From: Cymbomonas tetramitiformis
Lineage: Eukaryota; Chlorophyta; Pyramimonadophyceae; Pyramimonadales; Pyramimonadaceae
Direction of reading: 5' to 3'
DNA length: 64,000 nucleotides
NCBI GenBank assembly: GCA_001247695.2
Contig: LGRX02034806.1
Span: 1-64,000, forward strand
Every line of letters begins with the position of its first letter. Position 1 is the stretch's first letter. The position numbers and the translations under genes are program-made. Shown one piece after another: positions 55,003 to 64,000 of this stretch. Under the pieces are notes generated by a model, which saw only the letters and a list, made by a program, of their open reading frames with translations, was not told where the DNA came from and searched no databases.

Positions 55003-55774
55003 ATTAGAGAGGTTCCGCAAAGTGGACAGAGAGTTAAGCGCGGAAAGTTAAGGGCATATCGTGTCATAGATTCCGTCGAACGCGATGGTCATGCGTCATA
55101 ACTCGTTCATACTTCTTAACTCTTAACTCTCCGCGATTTCTTAACTCTCTGCCCCCACTGTTAAGCTTCTCTTAACTCTCCGCCCGATGAACGACGAAGA
55201 GCTAAGGTAGACGTCCTAATCGGAAACTGGCTGGATGTAATCGATCTGGAATATTCTAGAATTCCGTCTGATCCTGCGTTCCCGCGTGGCCGACGAACTG
55301 TTTCTCCAGAAAACAAGGAAGCGTCAATTAAAAATTGACGTTCAGTGTGATTCTATGGTTTGGCGTCACGCACGTCACGTCACGGTGCGTCGTTTTGAGT
55401 GAAGATGGCATGGGACCTGTGGTAAATTCCATATTTAAGTACATTCGAAAACTGTACAAAACGACAGATTTTGTACAAAGCGACGGATCAATTTCCGTGA
55501 GGTAACAGTTTTCTCAATTTTTTTGAATTTTTACAGCGCTAACCATAGAATCACCCTCAACGAGCACCGAAATCGAGAATCACAAATCGTCGTCGTTCGT
55601 CGTTTGTCGTTTGTCGTTCATCGTTCATGACTGCGGAAGCGATTTTACCAAATCGTGAAACGAGCAGAGAGTTAAGCGCGGAGAGCTACGCGCGATGACT
55701 GTCATCATCGATAACTCTCCGCGCTTAACTCTCCACATTATATCCTTTAAACAATAATACAATAAAATAATTAT
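55003..55774. other. Intergenic, inverted GAGAGTTAAGCGCGGA motifs
   Basis: GAGAGTTAAGCGCGGA at about 55028 and 55669, and its complement TCCGCGCTTAACTCTC-like forms at about 55115-55180 and 55716, can pair in several ways. A 30-bp segment AATTCCATATTTAAGTACAT (55427) recurs at 56868. No gene is seen. Confidence 0.5.
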
Positions 55775-56827
55775 ATTGCCTATTCTTGGCAAATTACGGT
55801 GGGTATACCCACCGTAAGAGTAATTTTAAATGGGTCATAACACATGCATAACTCGAACAAGGGCATGCTACCCATGCCCGGGGATGATTATTATGAGGCC
55901 TTTCGTGCGAAGATAGCTTAAAATAGCGGACTCCGTAGGTTTTGATATGTGAAAACGCTTTGTCAAGTTGGAAAATTGACTGGTGGGTAACCTAAAGTGC
56001 TTACGGTGGGTTTACCCAAGACATCAATATGGGTAGGTGCACACAGCACATATGCATGTCTCCGTGTGGCATGTTATTATAAAATAAGTTTCATATGCAT
56101 GTCGAGACTTCACATTTTACCCCATACATATCGGAGGCTTGTACAATTCATCTCGCGCAGCTAGCGATCCACCAAGGGTATTTCCCTAGTGCACCACACT
56201 AATTAACCCCCCGAGTGTACCCCACCATCTCGGGCGAAGTTCGATGCCAACCGACCCATGGCGTTAATACAAAGTCAAACACATTCCGACGGATGTATTT
56301 TACCACCCACGACCCCATCTCACTATTCCCACTCACCCTTAAGCCAGCCGCCCCACGCCACCCTCACACTCAGTCCCCAGCCTTAAATCGGACACCTCCT
56401 GTGGCCACCCCCTGAGTGCACCCCACCATCTCGGGCGAAGTTCGATGCCAACCGACCCATGGCGTTGATACAAAGTCAAACACATTCCGACGGATGTATT
56501 TTACCACCCACGACCCCATCCCACCATTCTCACTCACCCTTAAGCCAGCCGCCCCACGCCACCCTCACACTCAGCCCCCAGCCTTGAACTTAGTACCTAC
56601 CCTAGACTTCGAGTGGACGGCGGCATGATGTTTGAGGGCTTCTAGGGGCTGGGGTTGAGTTTTGGCGCTTTGCCCGGCTGATTTAAGGTGTCTAGTTGAC
56701 ACTTTTAATCGGGGTAACGACCTCCGGGCCCGCGCGATACGCGTTAAACGCGAAAAGTTTAGGGTTGGGTAGCCCACCGTAAAGCCGCGTTACGGTGGGT
56801 ATACCCACCTTGCCAAGAATAGGCAAT
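55775..56827. mobile_element. TIR element of about 1.05 kb
   Basis: Inverted ends ATTGCCTATTCTTGGCAA (55775-55792 and 56810-56827). Each end is followed inward by the 16-bp palindrome GGTGGGTATACCCACC. The interior contains a tandem pair of 201-bp units (56211-56615). No transposase. The target duplication is not clear (AT or TAT). Confidence 0.65.
56211..56615. repeat. 201-bp tandem duplication
   Basis: CCCCACCATCTCGGGCGAAG begins both copies (56220 and 56421), at about 95 percent identity. Confidence 0.9.
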
Positions 56828-57009
56828 ATGCTTTAAAATATAGAATGGACTTTTCACGTTTCCGTAAATTCCATATTTTAAGTACATATGAAAACTGTAG
56901 ACGCGTGACGATGAAGCGATTTCGCCAGAAATCGCCGGGGAAACGATGTCAGATCGCGATTTCAGGTCACGATGCCACGACCTGGTCATGACACCCTTCC
57001 CACCCAGTG

Positions 57010-57150
57010 TTCATTAGGCTTTATCAAGTTGTGAGAAGTATTTATTTAGAGGTCAAACCTAGGCAATGAGAAGCGAAATTTCACATCGGGTCATATTCAC
57101 GGGGTGCTGGGGAGCTAATTTCGTCTGTAAAAAGGGCTGCAAAGCAGAAA
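57010..57150. repeat. Satellite-like repeat family, third site
   Basis: Contains GTTGTGAGAAGTAT, TTTCACATCGGGTCATATTC and GGGGAGCTAATTTCGTCTGT, as in 53060-53130. It runs directly into the GTTGCATGC array. Confidence 0.7.
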
Positions 57151-57164
57151 TTGTACCGGGAGGT

Positions 57165-57905
57165 ACGAGCAGCTGGGTTGCATGCTACAGAGATCTGGTT
57201 GCATGCTGCCGACGAGTGGTTGCATGATACAGATGCCTGGTTGCATGCTGCGTATGCCTGGTTGCATGCCACAGATGCCTGGTTGCATGCTACAGATGGC
57301 CGGTTGCATGCCACGGAGGCCAGGTTGCATGCTACAGATGTCAGGTTGCATGCTACAGAGGCCCGGTTGCATGCCACGGAGGCCAGGTTGCATGCTACAG
57401 ATGTCAGGTTGCATGCTACAGAGGCCCGGTTGCATGCCACGGAGGCCAGGTTGCATGCTACAGATGTCAGGATGCATGCTACAGAGGCCAGGTTGCATGC
57501 CACGGAGGCCAGGTTGCATGCTACAGATGACGGGTTGCATGCCACAGAGGCCAAGTTGCATGCAACAGAGGCCAGGTTGCAGATGTCGGGTTGCATGACA
57601 GCCAGGTTGCATGCGACAGAGGCCAGGTTGCATGCCACACAGGCCAGGTTGCATGCGACAGAGGCCAGGTTGCATGCGACAGATGTCGGGTTGCATGCCA
57701 CAGGGGCCAGGTTGTATGCGACAGAGGCCAGGTTGCATGCTACAAAGGCCAGGTTGCATGCTACAGATGTCTGGTTGCATGCCACAGAGGCCAGGTTGCA
57801 TGCAACAGAGACCAGGTTGCATGCTACATATGCCAGGTTGCATGCTGGTGACGGGTGGTTGCATGCCGCAAGGGCCTTGTTGCATGCCGGTCACAGCTGT
57901 ATGAA
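57165..57905. repeat. 21-bp minisatellite with GTTGCATGC core, about 34 copies
   Basis: Units such as GCCTGGTTGCATGCCACAGAT, 21 bp long, with the core GTTGCATGC nearly invariant and the flank (ACAGATGTC, ACAGAGGCC) variable. Because 21 is a multiple of 3, frames on both strands stay open (LHATEAR heptapeptide on plus, MQPGLCS on minus). The 253-codon ORF is therefore not evidence of a gene. Confidence 0.95.
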
Positions 57906-59420
57906 GAAATAATTGATGGCAAGGCAGAATTCAGGAGAAGATCTGCAATGACAATAATTATATTGAGGATCTGGTGGATTCCAGAAAGATCTGCAATGGC
58001 AATATCGTGATCTGCCTGATGATTGGTGGAGGAGTACCAGAATCAGGCATATATGTGCACATGATTGGTCGATGGCAGATGTCAATACAGGAATCCTACT
58101 AGTGATTGTTAGAGAGCAATATGTTGAAAGGGAAGCTTGGAAAAGTGGACCTCAGTTAGTGTTGATCAAGAGAATGAATTAAGGACAAGTTGTACATGTT
58201 AGTGTTAGGCTGCAAGCCAAGACTGATATAAGGGTATAGATGTTATAGGTTTGAGACCATACATTATATCGAAAAGTGATAGTATTGCTAGGCTGAATAG
58301 CCAGTATATGTCATGAAATAAAACAGTAGAATATAAGGCTAGAAGCCTATGTGATACACCAAAAACAGCATAAAAGATAAAAAGAAAAGAAAGAAGAAAA
58401 AAGAAAAGAAAGGAATAATAAAGAAATAAAGATGTATAAGTTATCAGGAATGTGTGCCTGGTACAAATTGGTTCTCAGATGATGGGAACGTTCTATGGAC
58501 CTGTGGGATCTGCGTTTTGCAAGATGTTGGAGATGGCGACTTTTGTGTTTGCGTTTTGAGCAGCTTCAGCTTACGTTTGACGGCTCAAAATACGCGCGGT
58601 GCTTGCGTTATAAACACGAAAAATTTTCGCTATGGGACCTTCTTTGTTAAAGATTTGGTTGAGGATCTTCTGTGGGGACTTGAGATGCGACTGCAAGATG
58701 ACTTGGGCGACTTTTCGTTTTTGAGTTTTGGGCTGTCTCTGCTTACGTTCGACGGCTCGAATTGCGCGCGTTACGTGCACTAAAAACACGGAAAAGTTTC
58801 GCTGCGGGATCTTCTTTGTGGAGGATTTGCTTGAGATCTGCGTCGGATTGCTTTTTCTTGAGGCTCTGGGCGGGATTTGTGACTTGATCTTGAGAATGTC
58901 CGAAGCTGGTCCACTCCGACGGCTATAAAGCTGGCAGGATATGCGCGTAGACGTCTTTAGTGGACCCGCGTTGTCGCTTTTTGCTGGATGTAGTTGTGAT
59001 GATGCGGATGCTCGGATTACTGATCTTGGATGCCAACGGATGCTTAAGTATGGGGGGGGAAAGTGAGCTCCTCTCAGCGACATAACTAAGCAAGGCCGCC
59101 GGAGGCTATTGTCAAAAAGTACAAATAAAAAGTATCTTTTTAGTTTGTTAACAATCTGAGCAAGTTTGAGGCCAGATCTTGTATCCTCACCAGCTGCTAA
59201 AAATAGCCTATCAGCCTTAAGTATGGTGGAAGTACCTCCCAACTTCTAGGGAAGTTCCTTACACCTTCTGGCCAAGTTCTCTACAGTTTTTGGCAGTATT
59301 TGGGCTCCACTGGACTGGTATTTCTGGAATTAAATTCTGGAAACGCCATACGACCATATTTGACACTGTCATAGTGGTCATATTGTCATAACTGTCATAC
59401 GGTTGACCGACAGTTGACTT
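57906..59420. other. Intergenic, one 175-bp imperfect duplication
   Basis: A purine-rich A/G tract lies at 58375-58430. The segment at about 58538-58648 (TTACGTTTGACGGCTC, CGAAAAATTTTCGC, ACCTTCTTTGTTA) recurs at about 58710-58825. No convincing ORF. If the gag gene at 59424 belongs to an LTR element, its 5' LTR should lie here or upstream, but I could not find the pair. Confidence 0.5.
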
Positions 59421-59423
59421 TTG

Positions 59424-60920
59424 ATGCTTTCGTCTGGACCTCCGCCCCCTTCCACAACCGCCATGGACCCTTCCACCACCGCCTTCCCTCTGACCCCCTT
59501 AGATCCCTCTCCACCAACCGCTTCCACCGCACCGGGACCTTCGGGCCCTTCCACCACCACCTTCCCCTTGACCACCTCCGACCCCTCTCCACCGATCGCT
59601 TCCATCGCAAGGGTCAGTACTGGGCAGGCTGTCGACGTTTATCAACCTGTTCCGGACGTGCCCTTCGGCGTGCCCATCAGCGCGCCCGTCAGCATGCAAC
59701 CGGGCATGCAACCCGGCATGCAACCCGGCATGCAACCTGGCATGCAACCTGGCATGCAACATATGCCAGGTGGCATGCAACCCAGCATGCCTCAGAGCCA
59801 TTTTGTGCACGCCCCCTCTCAAACCTTCCCTTTTATGTTTCATCAACAAGAGGTCGGTTGGAGCGGCATGCAACAACATGCAACGGGCGTGCAGCCGCAT
59901 GCAACCAGCATGCAGCCGCATGCAACCAGCATGCAACCGCATGCAACCAGCATGCAACCGCATGCAACCAGCATGCAACCGCATGCAACCAACATGCAAC
60001 CGCATGCAACCGGCATGCTCCAGTATGCTCCAGACATGCCATATGCCCCCAGTAGGCCGTCTCAGCCTTTTGGAATGGCTCTCCACTATGCCACAGGCTC
60101 GCCAACCCATGCCCCAGGCGTGTTGACACATGCCCCATACACGCCCGCGCCGATGTCCACCACCTACGGGGACCCATGGACACTACCGGCTTATTTTCCA
60201 CCGCCTCCACCTCCGGTATATGGAGCTGACCCTGCGTCGGAGGCACGAGCTAGAGAATGGTGGGCAGCGCGAGAGCGCATGGCCGCTGCGGAGCGGGCGG
60301 TGGCGACTGATATGAGAGTGGTCCCCCAACGACTGTATCCGACACCGCCGATGGAACCGACTCCCCACATCGACACTTCTCCTGACGAGGGTGTGGTAAA
60401 CCACCAGCCGCATCATCGTCGCCGTGCTTCGGGTCCGGAGACTCTTGGGAGAACCTTGCCCATACACACGGAGCCCCAAGACGTGGTGACCGCGGACCTC
60501 TCCCAATCTCACGCGTCTCAACCCGGGAGCACGACCTCCGGCTCCGGCTACGAGTCTGCAGCGGGCACTCAGCATAGCCGCAGACGACGAGAACGGCGTC
60601 TCAAGTTGGAGAAGCATCGGAGGAAGGAGATGACGGACCAGGAGGTGTTGCAGCGGGTAGTGCGCGCAGAGACAGCTCGGTTTCTCGCGGAGACCGAGGC
60701 GGGGAGCCTGCGCGAACAGATGGCTCAGCTGGAGGCTGCTGCAGCGGGAGGCGGGGTGGCCGAGGAACGGCGTCTGGCAAGAAGACGCCGGGCAAGCTTG
60801 GACACCCCTGTGGTGTGCGGGGCTGGTAGGTGGGGGCCAGCCGCAGCATGCAGCGGGAGCGGCGGAGCATGCAACCGGCTCGGCGGAGCATGCAACACAG
60901 CATGCAACACGACCGGCTGA
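59424..60920 (+). CDS. N-terminal gag-type ORF with GMQP repeats and coiled coil
   Basis: 498 codons from the ATG at 59424. The N-terminus is Pro/Ser/Thr rich. Residues about 90-115 are GMQP units, and about 150-195 are MQPHATS units encoded by GCATGCAAC repeats. Proline-rich sequence follows (PAYFPPPPPPVYG), then a basic patch (RRRRERRLKLEKHRRKE), then a short coiled coil (VLQRVVRAETARFLAETEAG, REQMAQLEAA). It ends in the third repeat array with a TGA at 60918. From 60661 the +1 frame is open and continues into the zinc-knuckle ORF, so this is probably the front part of the same gag polyprotein, separated by a frameshift. Confidence 0.6.
   Translation: MLSSGPPPPSTTAMDPSTTAFPLTPLDPSPPTASTAPGPSGPSTTTFPLTTSDPSPPIASIARVSTGQAVDVYQPVPDVPFGVPISAPVSMQPGMQPGMQPGMQPGMQPGMQHMPGGMQPSMPQSHFVHAPSQTFPFMFHQQEVGWSGMQQHATGVQPHATSMQPHATSMQPHATSMQPHATSMQPHATNMQPHATGMLQYAPDMPYAPSRPSQPFGMALHYATGSPTHAPGVLTHAPYTPAPMSTTYGDPWTLPAYFPPPPPPVYGADPASEARAREWWAARERMAAAERAVATDMRVVPQRLYPTPPMEPTPHIDTSPDEGVVNHQPHHRRRASGPETLGRTLPIHTEPQDVVTADLSQSHASQPGSTTSGSGYESAAGTQHSRRRRERRLKLEKHRRKEMTDQEVLQRVVRAETARFLAETEAGSLREQMAQLEAAAAGGGVAEERRLARRRRASLDTPVVCGAGRWGPAAACSGSGGACNRLGGACNTACNTTG
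59690..60015. repeat. GCATGCAAC arrays with 12-bp and 21-bp periods
   Basis: 59690-59760 repeats GGCATGCAACCC (12 bp). 59866-60012 repeats GCATGCAACCAGCATGCAAC (21 bp with one more C). Both lie inside the gag-type frame. Confidence 0.95.
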
Positions 60921-63213
60921 GCATGCAACACGCCCGGCTTCGCATGCAACCAGCTCAACTTCGCATGCAACCCAGCATGCAACTCGACCGGCTGAGCATG
61001 CAACCCAGCATGCAACTCGACCGGCTGAGCATGCAACGGCCCCGTCTCAGCATGCAACACGCCTGGCTCCGCATGCAACCAGTGGGTTCCAGCATGCAAC
61101 CGGCGCCTCCCAGCATGCAACCAGCGGGGGACAGCTTGCCTTGGGCTGGAAGGATGGGAAGTCGCACGCCGCCGATGAAGAATCACAAAGCCGGAGTAGC
61201 GACTATAAGGACACGGAGGACGACCCTGGTGACGCCCCTGGAGATGACCCTGATGGTGACCCGACTGGGGGGGCGGGACCGTCGACGTCAACTACACGAC
61301 TGTTAGTGGTCACTCCCCAAGGGGATTCCTTGTGGGTGCCCCCGGGTGAATTGGTCACTACAGCGACGTTGCCCGAGATCACCTCCTCGCGCCATGGTCT
61401 GTCGGCAGCCTTGAAGGTCTGTGACAATCTTGGGCTGAGTCCTACTCGATACATTCTGAGCGGGGCCGGCGGTACCTCTTTCCCCGAGATACGTCCGCTG
61501 CACACCACCGAGACCTCCACCTACGCCCTCTTGGTGGACCGTTCGGTGGCAGAGGAGTCTATTCGAGGCACGAGGCGTCCCAGAATTCCGTCACAATGGT
61601 ACCAATGCCCGAGACGACCGGTGGTGGACGCCTTCACGGAGTCGGAGGCGGAGACCTACGAGCTGGATGGGCTACAAGCCTGGGTGGAGGTATGTGCTGC
61701 TCCATGGTACCTAGCTGCATCGTTTGGGCCGCCTCCTACGATGCAGCCAGACCCCTCCACCTTCCCAGCTCCTTCACATCGACTCTCAGCCGATGCCGCG
61801 ACCTTCACCCCGACGGTGGCTCACACGGCAGTGGCGGGACCACCGGCCGAAGTGGCACGAGCTCCGGAAGACCCGACGGCAATGTTCACCCCTGACGACC
61901 GCTCCTACCAGACCGCGATCAAGAACGAGAGCTCGCTCTTGAGGGGCATCTACAAGTTGGTGAAGGACCTCCCGGAGTTCCCCGGCGATCACTACACGAA
62001 GGGCCGGGCCATGGATGACCTCGAGGAGTTCTCTGTGGCGGTGAATGCGCTTCTGGAGCACATGACGGTGATTGCGGCGCTCACTACTCCCAGTTTTCGG
62101 CGTGAGGCGCAAGGGCGCAACCAGCTCAGCGTCTCCACCTTGCTATGGATGGTCAAGACCGCCAAGTTGGCCAAGGCTCAGAAGCTGTACGTCGAGGAGA
62201 TGGCGCCAGGAGGCAGCGAAGGAGAGGCGTGGAAGGCGAGGTACGCAACGGTGCCACGGTTCATGGGCGACCTTGCCCTGTCGGTGGACATCACCACGGA
62301 CGCCCTGAAGCGGCTGAAGTCGGAGCTACTCTCAACGAGGCAGCGATCGGAGGAGAAGACCGGTGCCTTCTACACCCGCATCACCACCCGAACCGCGACT
62401 GTCAACTTTGTGGCGGACGTAGTACGAGGTTGCGGCAAGGTTACCAAACTGGAACTTCTCGAGCTCTTTTGGGGTGGACTTCGACACAGCGTTCAGGTGG
62501 GTTCCAAGCTGGCGGATCTGGGGTTGGACACCAGTCCCCCGGAGCAGTGGGAAGATGAACAACGTCGACTCGGACGGTCCGACACCTCCGCCATCTTGAA
62601 GGTTCGTTCCGTGGCCACGGAAATTGAGACGGCTAAGGTGATGGAGGACGCGGTTCTCCACGACACCATCGCCCGAAAGGTGGCGTTGGAGATGGGACAC
62701 CGACAGCGGCAAGTCCCACCACGCAGCACCCCGACTGGTCGGTCTAGGTGGCCCCCGAGGAGGCCTGCGTTGGCGGCACTCACGTGGGAGCCGGGGACTG
62801 CCGGGGGCGACTCGGCAACAGCGGCTCCGGTGACCGTAAGCACGGCGGCGACCCAAGGATCCCGACCGGCACCTGCGGTGAGGGAGCGGCCCTGTTTTGC
62901 ATGTGGCAGTCTCGAGCACTTGGTGGCCAATTGTACAGACGAAAAGAAGTTGGCAATCTGGAAGGCCAACGCCCCGGCACGGTTGGCGCGAAGGCCAGGG
63001 CAAGTGGCGGCTTGCGTGGAGGTCATTGAGGAGAGAGTCGAGGAGGATTCCCTCAACCCCGAAGAGCTTGAAACGATGGAGGAGATCCTCGCTCTGGCGG
63101 ATGCTGACGTGGACCTCTATGGGGATCTGTGTGCCCTGTGTGACATCACGAGCACCGAGGATCCAGCTTTTCGGAGTGGGGAGCCGACAGGGGCTCCCGG
63201 GCAAGAGGAGTGA
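60661..63213 (+). CDS. Gag polyprotein with CCHC zinc knuckle
   Basis: The frame is open from 60661 without an early ATG and overlaps the previous ORF by 260 nt, so it is likely reached by +1 frameshifting, or was separated by an indel. It begins with HAT(RPAE) units from the GCATGCAAC array. An acidic linker follows (DTEDDPGDAPGDDPD), then a large helical capsid-like region (about 61890-62650) with conserved-looking Trp/Leu positions (LLELFWGGLRHSVQ). Then comes the knuckle CFACGSLEHLVANC (CX2CX4HX4C, about 62893-62934) and an acidic tail. It stops at TGA 63211. The fold order is that of retroelement gag. It is distinct from the gag at 22645 and from the chromovirus gag. Confidence 0.8.
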   Translation, partial: CAQRQLGFSRRPRRGACANRWLSWRLLQREAGWPRNGVWQEDAGQAWTPLWCAGLVGGGQPQHAAGAAEHATGSAEHATQHATRPAEHATRPASHATSSTSHATQHATRPAEHATQHATRPAEHATAPSQHATRLAPHATSGFQHATGASQHATSGGQLALGWKDGKSHAADEESQSRSSDYKDTEDDPGDAPGDDPDGDPTGGAGPSTSTTRLLVVTPQGDSLWVPPGELVTTATLPEITSSRHGLSAALKVCDNLGLSPTRYILSGAGGTSFPEIRPLHTTETSTYALLVDRSVAEESIRGTRRPRIPSQWYQCPRRPVVDAFTESEAETYELDGLQAWVEVCAAPWYLAASFGPPPTMQPDPSTFPAPSHRLSADAATFTPTVAHTAVAGPPAEVARAPEDPTAMFTPDDRSYQTAIKNESSLLRGIYKLVKDLPEFPGDHYTKGRAMDDLEEFSVAVNALLEHMTVIAALTTPSFRREAQGRNQLSVSTLLWMVKTAKLAKAQKLYVEEMAPGGSEGEAWKARYATVPRFMGDLALSVDITTDALKRLKSELLSTRQRSEEKTGAFYTRITTRTATVNFVADVVRGCGKVTKLELLELFWGGLRHSVQVGSKLADLGLDTSPPEQWEDEQRRLGRSDTSAILKVRSVATEIETAKVMEDAVLHDTIARKVALEMGHRQRQVPPRSTPTGRSRWPPRRPALAALTWEPGTAGGDSATAAPVTVSTAATQGSRPAPAVRERPCFACGSLEHLVANCTDEKKLAIWKANAPARLARRPGQVAACVEVIEERVEEDSLNPEELETMEEILALADADVDLYGDLCALCDITSTEDPAFRSGEPTGAPGQEE
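60845..61130. repeat. GCATGCAAC array, 21-bp period
   Basis: About fourteen units such as CGACCGGCTGAGCATGCAACA, with some 12-bp short units. Here the core is read as HAT rather than MQP. Confidence 0.95.
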
Positions 63214-64000
63214 ATCTCCATCGACCCCGTGGACAGAGGCAGCCCTACACCAATGTGGCAGCCCGTCCTTCATGGCCCTCGCGGACGTCACGTGACGAGG
63301 CCACCGCCTGTACCCCGACGAAGCCCGTCTCACTGCGAGCGCTGCATGCCCCAGTGAGCACAGAGGCTTCATCAGATTCGCCCCATGGTGTGGCCGCACG
63401 GCCCCCCTCTACCGTCAGCCCGAGGCCCCGTTCATCACGGATTGCCTTCAGTGGCCGAGAGCGCGCACGGCGCGCAACCATTTTGAGCAGACGACCCCTC
63501 TCAGTGGAGGATCCTCCCCCTGCTCGGGGATCATTGACTCCGCCGATAACCCCCCCGACAGCCCATCCTTGTTGGGAGACTTACTGTGCCGAACACGGTG
63601 TCCCAATTGACCGCGGTAACGTTGATGGACCACCCCCACGTGTCCGAGATCATCACGCGGCACCAACGGTTCAGCCCAGCGACTACAAGGATCTGCACCT
63701 AGCTGCACCGGGGGCCTCCGAGGTATACCAGAGTTCCCTGGCAGATCAGCGTAGACGGTTGACATCGTGGAGCTGGAGAAGCCCGGCCGGGGCTACCTCT
63801 GAAAGTGTCCTACTACGACAACTACGCATGACCCTCAAGAAGAAGTCCCCGGCGGAGGCACACAAGATGGCTGAGCGCAGTCGTCGCCATGCTACACGAC
63901 GTCCCGCGACTACACCCTTCAGCCGTCGCCAACGGAAGTACGAGTTGGACAAGCTTATACTTGCCCGCTTGCGTGGTCGCATGGGCGGCACATTGGGCTT
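63144..64000 (+). CDS. Start of a pol-type ORF, in the -1 frame to gag, cut by the window end
   Basis: Open from 63144 to the last base (285 codons), overlapping the gag end by 70 nt in the -1 frame, which is the usual gag-pol layout. The visible part is Pro/Ser/Arg rich (ARPPSTVSPRPRSSRIAF), then a basic helical stretch (LKKKSPAEAHKMAERSRRH). No protease or reverse transcriptase motif is reached before the window ends, so calling it pol rests on position only. Confidence 0.5.

Noticed and set aside
57165..57905. CRISPR-like regular array
   Set aside because: Units are 21 bp with no unique spacers, and the DNA is eukaryotic.
57081..57912. ORFs of 234-259 codons with a heptapeptide repeat
   Set aside because: The 21-bp unit keeps several frames open on both strands; there is no start or terminal region outside the array.
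62332..63399. 355-codon minus-strand ORF
   Set aside because: Antisense shadow of the GC-rich gag ORF; no family features.

Overview
This window is eukaryotic nuclear DNA. It contains GT-AG spliceosomal introns, a chromovirus (Ty3/gypsy) retrotransposon, hAT and pogo-type DNA transposons, MITEs and long minisatellites, and it has no bacterial operon structure. Composition changes abruptly: the transposon-rich parts (about 1-30 kb and 49-59 kb) are AT-rich, while a host gene (30-49 kb) and the last 5 kb are GC-rich. The initiator-tRNA piece at 3159-3190 has the plant/animal eukaryotic form. A large-genome green alga (charophyte or prasinophyte) is my best guess for the organism, held with low confidence.

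Left part (1-5500): a decayed pogo/Tigger transposon (1152-4202, TA target duplication) whose transposase is broken by a stop codon, by an inserted LTR joined to an initiator-tRNA-like piece, and probably by a MITE. A complete foldback MITE with a TA duplication (4334-4848) follows.

Centre-left (5497-26877): a four-level nest. A 110-bp foldback was split by a small LTR element (5578-26843, TSD TAATT). That was split by a 13.6-kb chromovirus (7295-25405), whose 3' LTR was split by a 4.54-kb LTR element with gag but no pol (20331-24870, TSD TATAT). A 20-N assembly gap sits exactly at the end of the chromovirus 3' LTR. Beyond it, 1.16 kb of the small element is repeated identically, which suggests an assembly or haplotype join. 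The chromovirus pol gene carries an 83-bp intron.

Middle (27.4-49.1 kb): a 1.9-kb non-autonomous hAT element (8-bp TSD) lies 111 bp upstream of the only convincing host gene. That gene is a plus-strand coiled-coil protein of about 1,000 residues in at least 29 small exons (29692-49059). Its introns are full of minisatellites.

Right part (49-64 kb): palindrome arrays, satellite-like repeats, broken ORFs, a TRIM-like LTR element (53201-55002), a TIR element, and three tandem arrays built on the 9-mer GCATGCAAC with a 21-bp period. Two of these arrays lie inside the reading frames of another gag gene with a zinc knuckle. Its coding is spread over three successive overlapping frames (59424-64000) and runs off the window.
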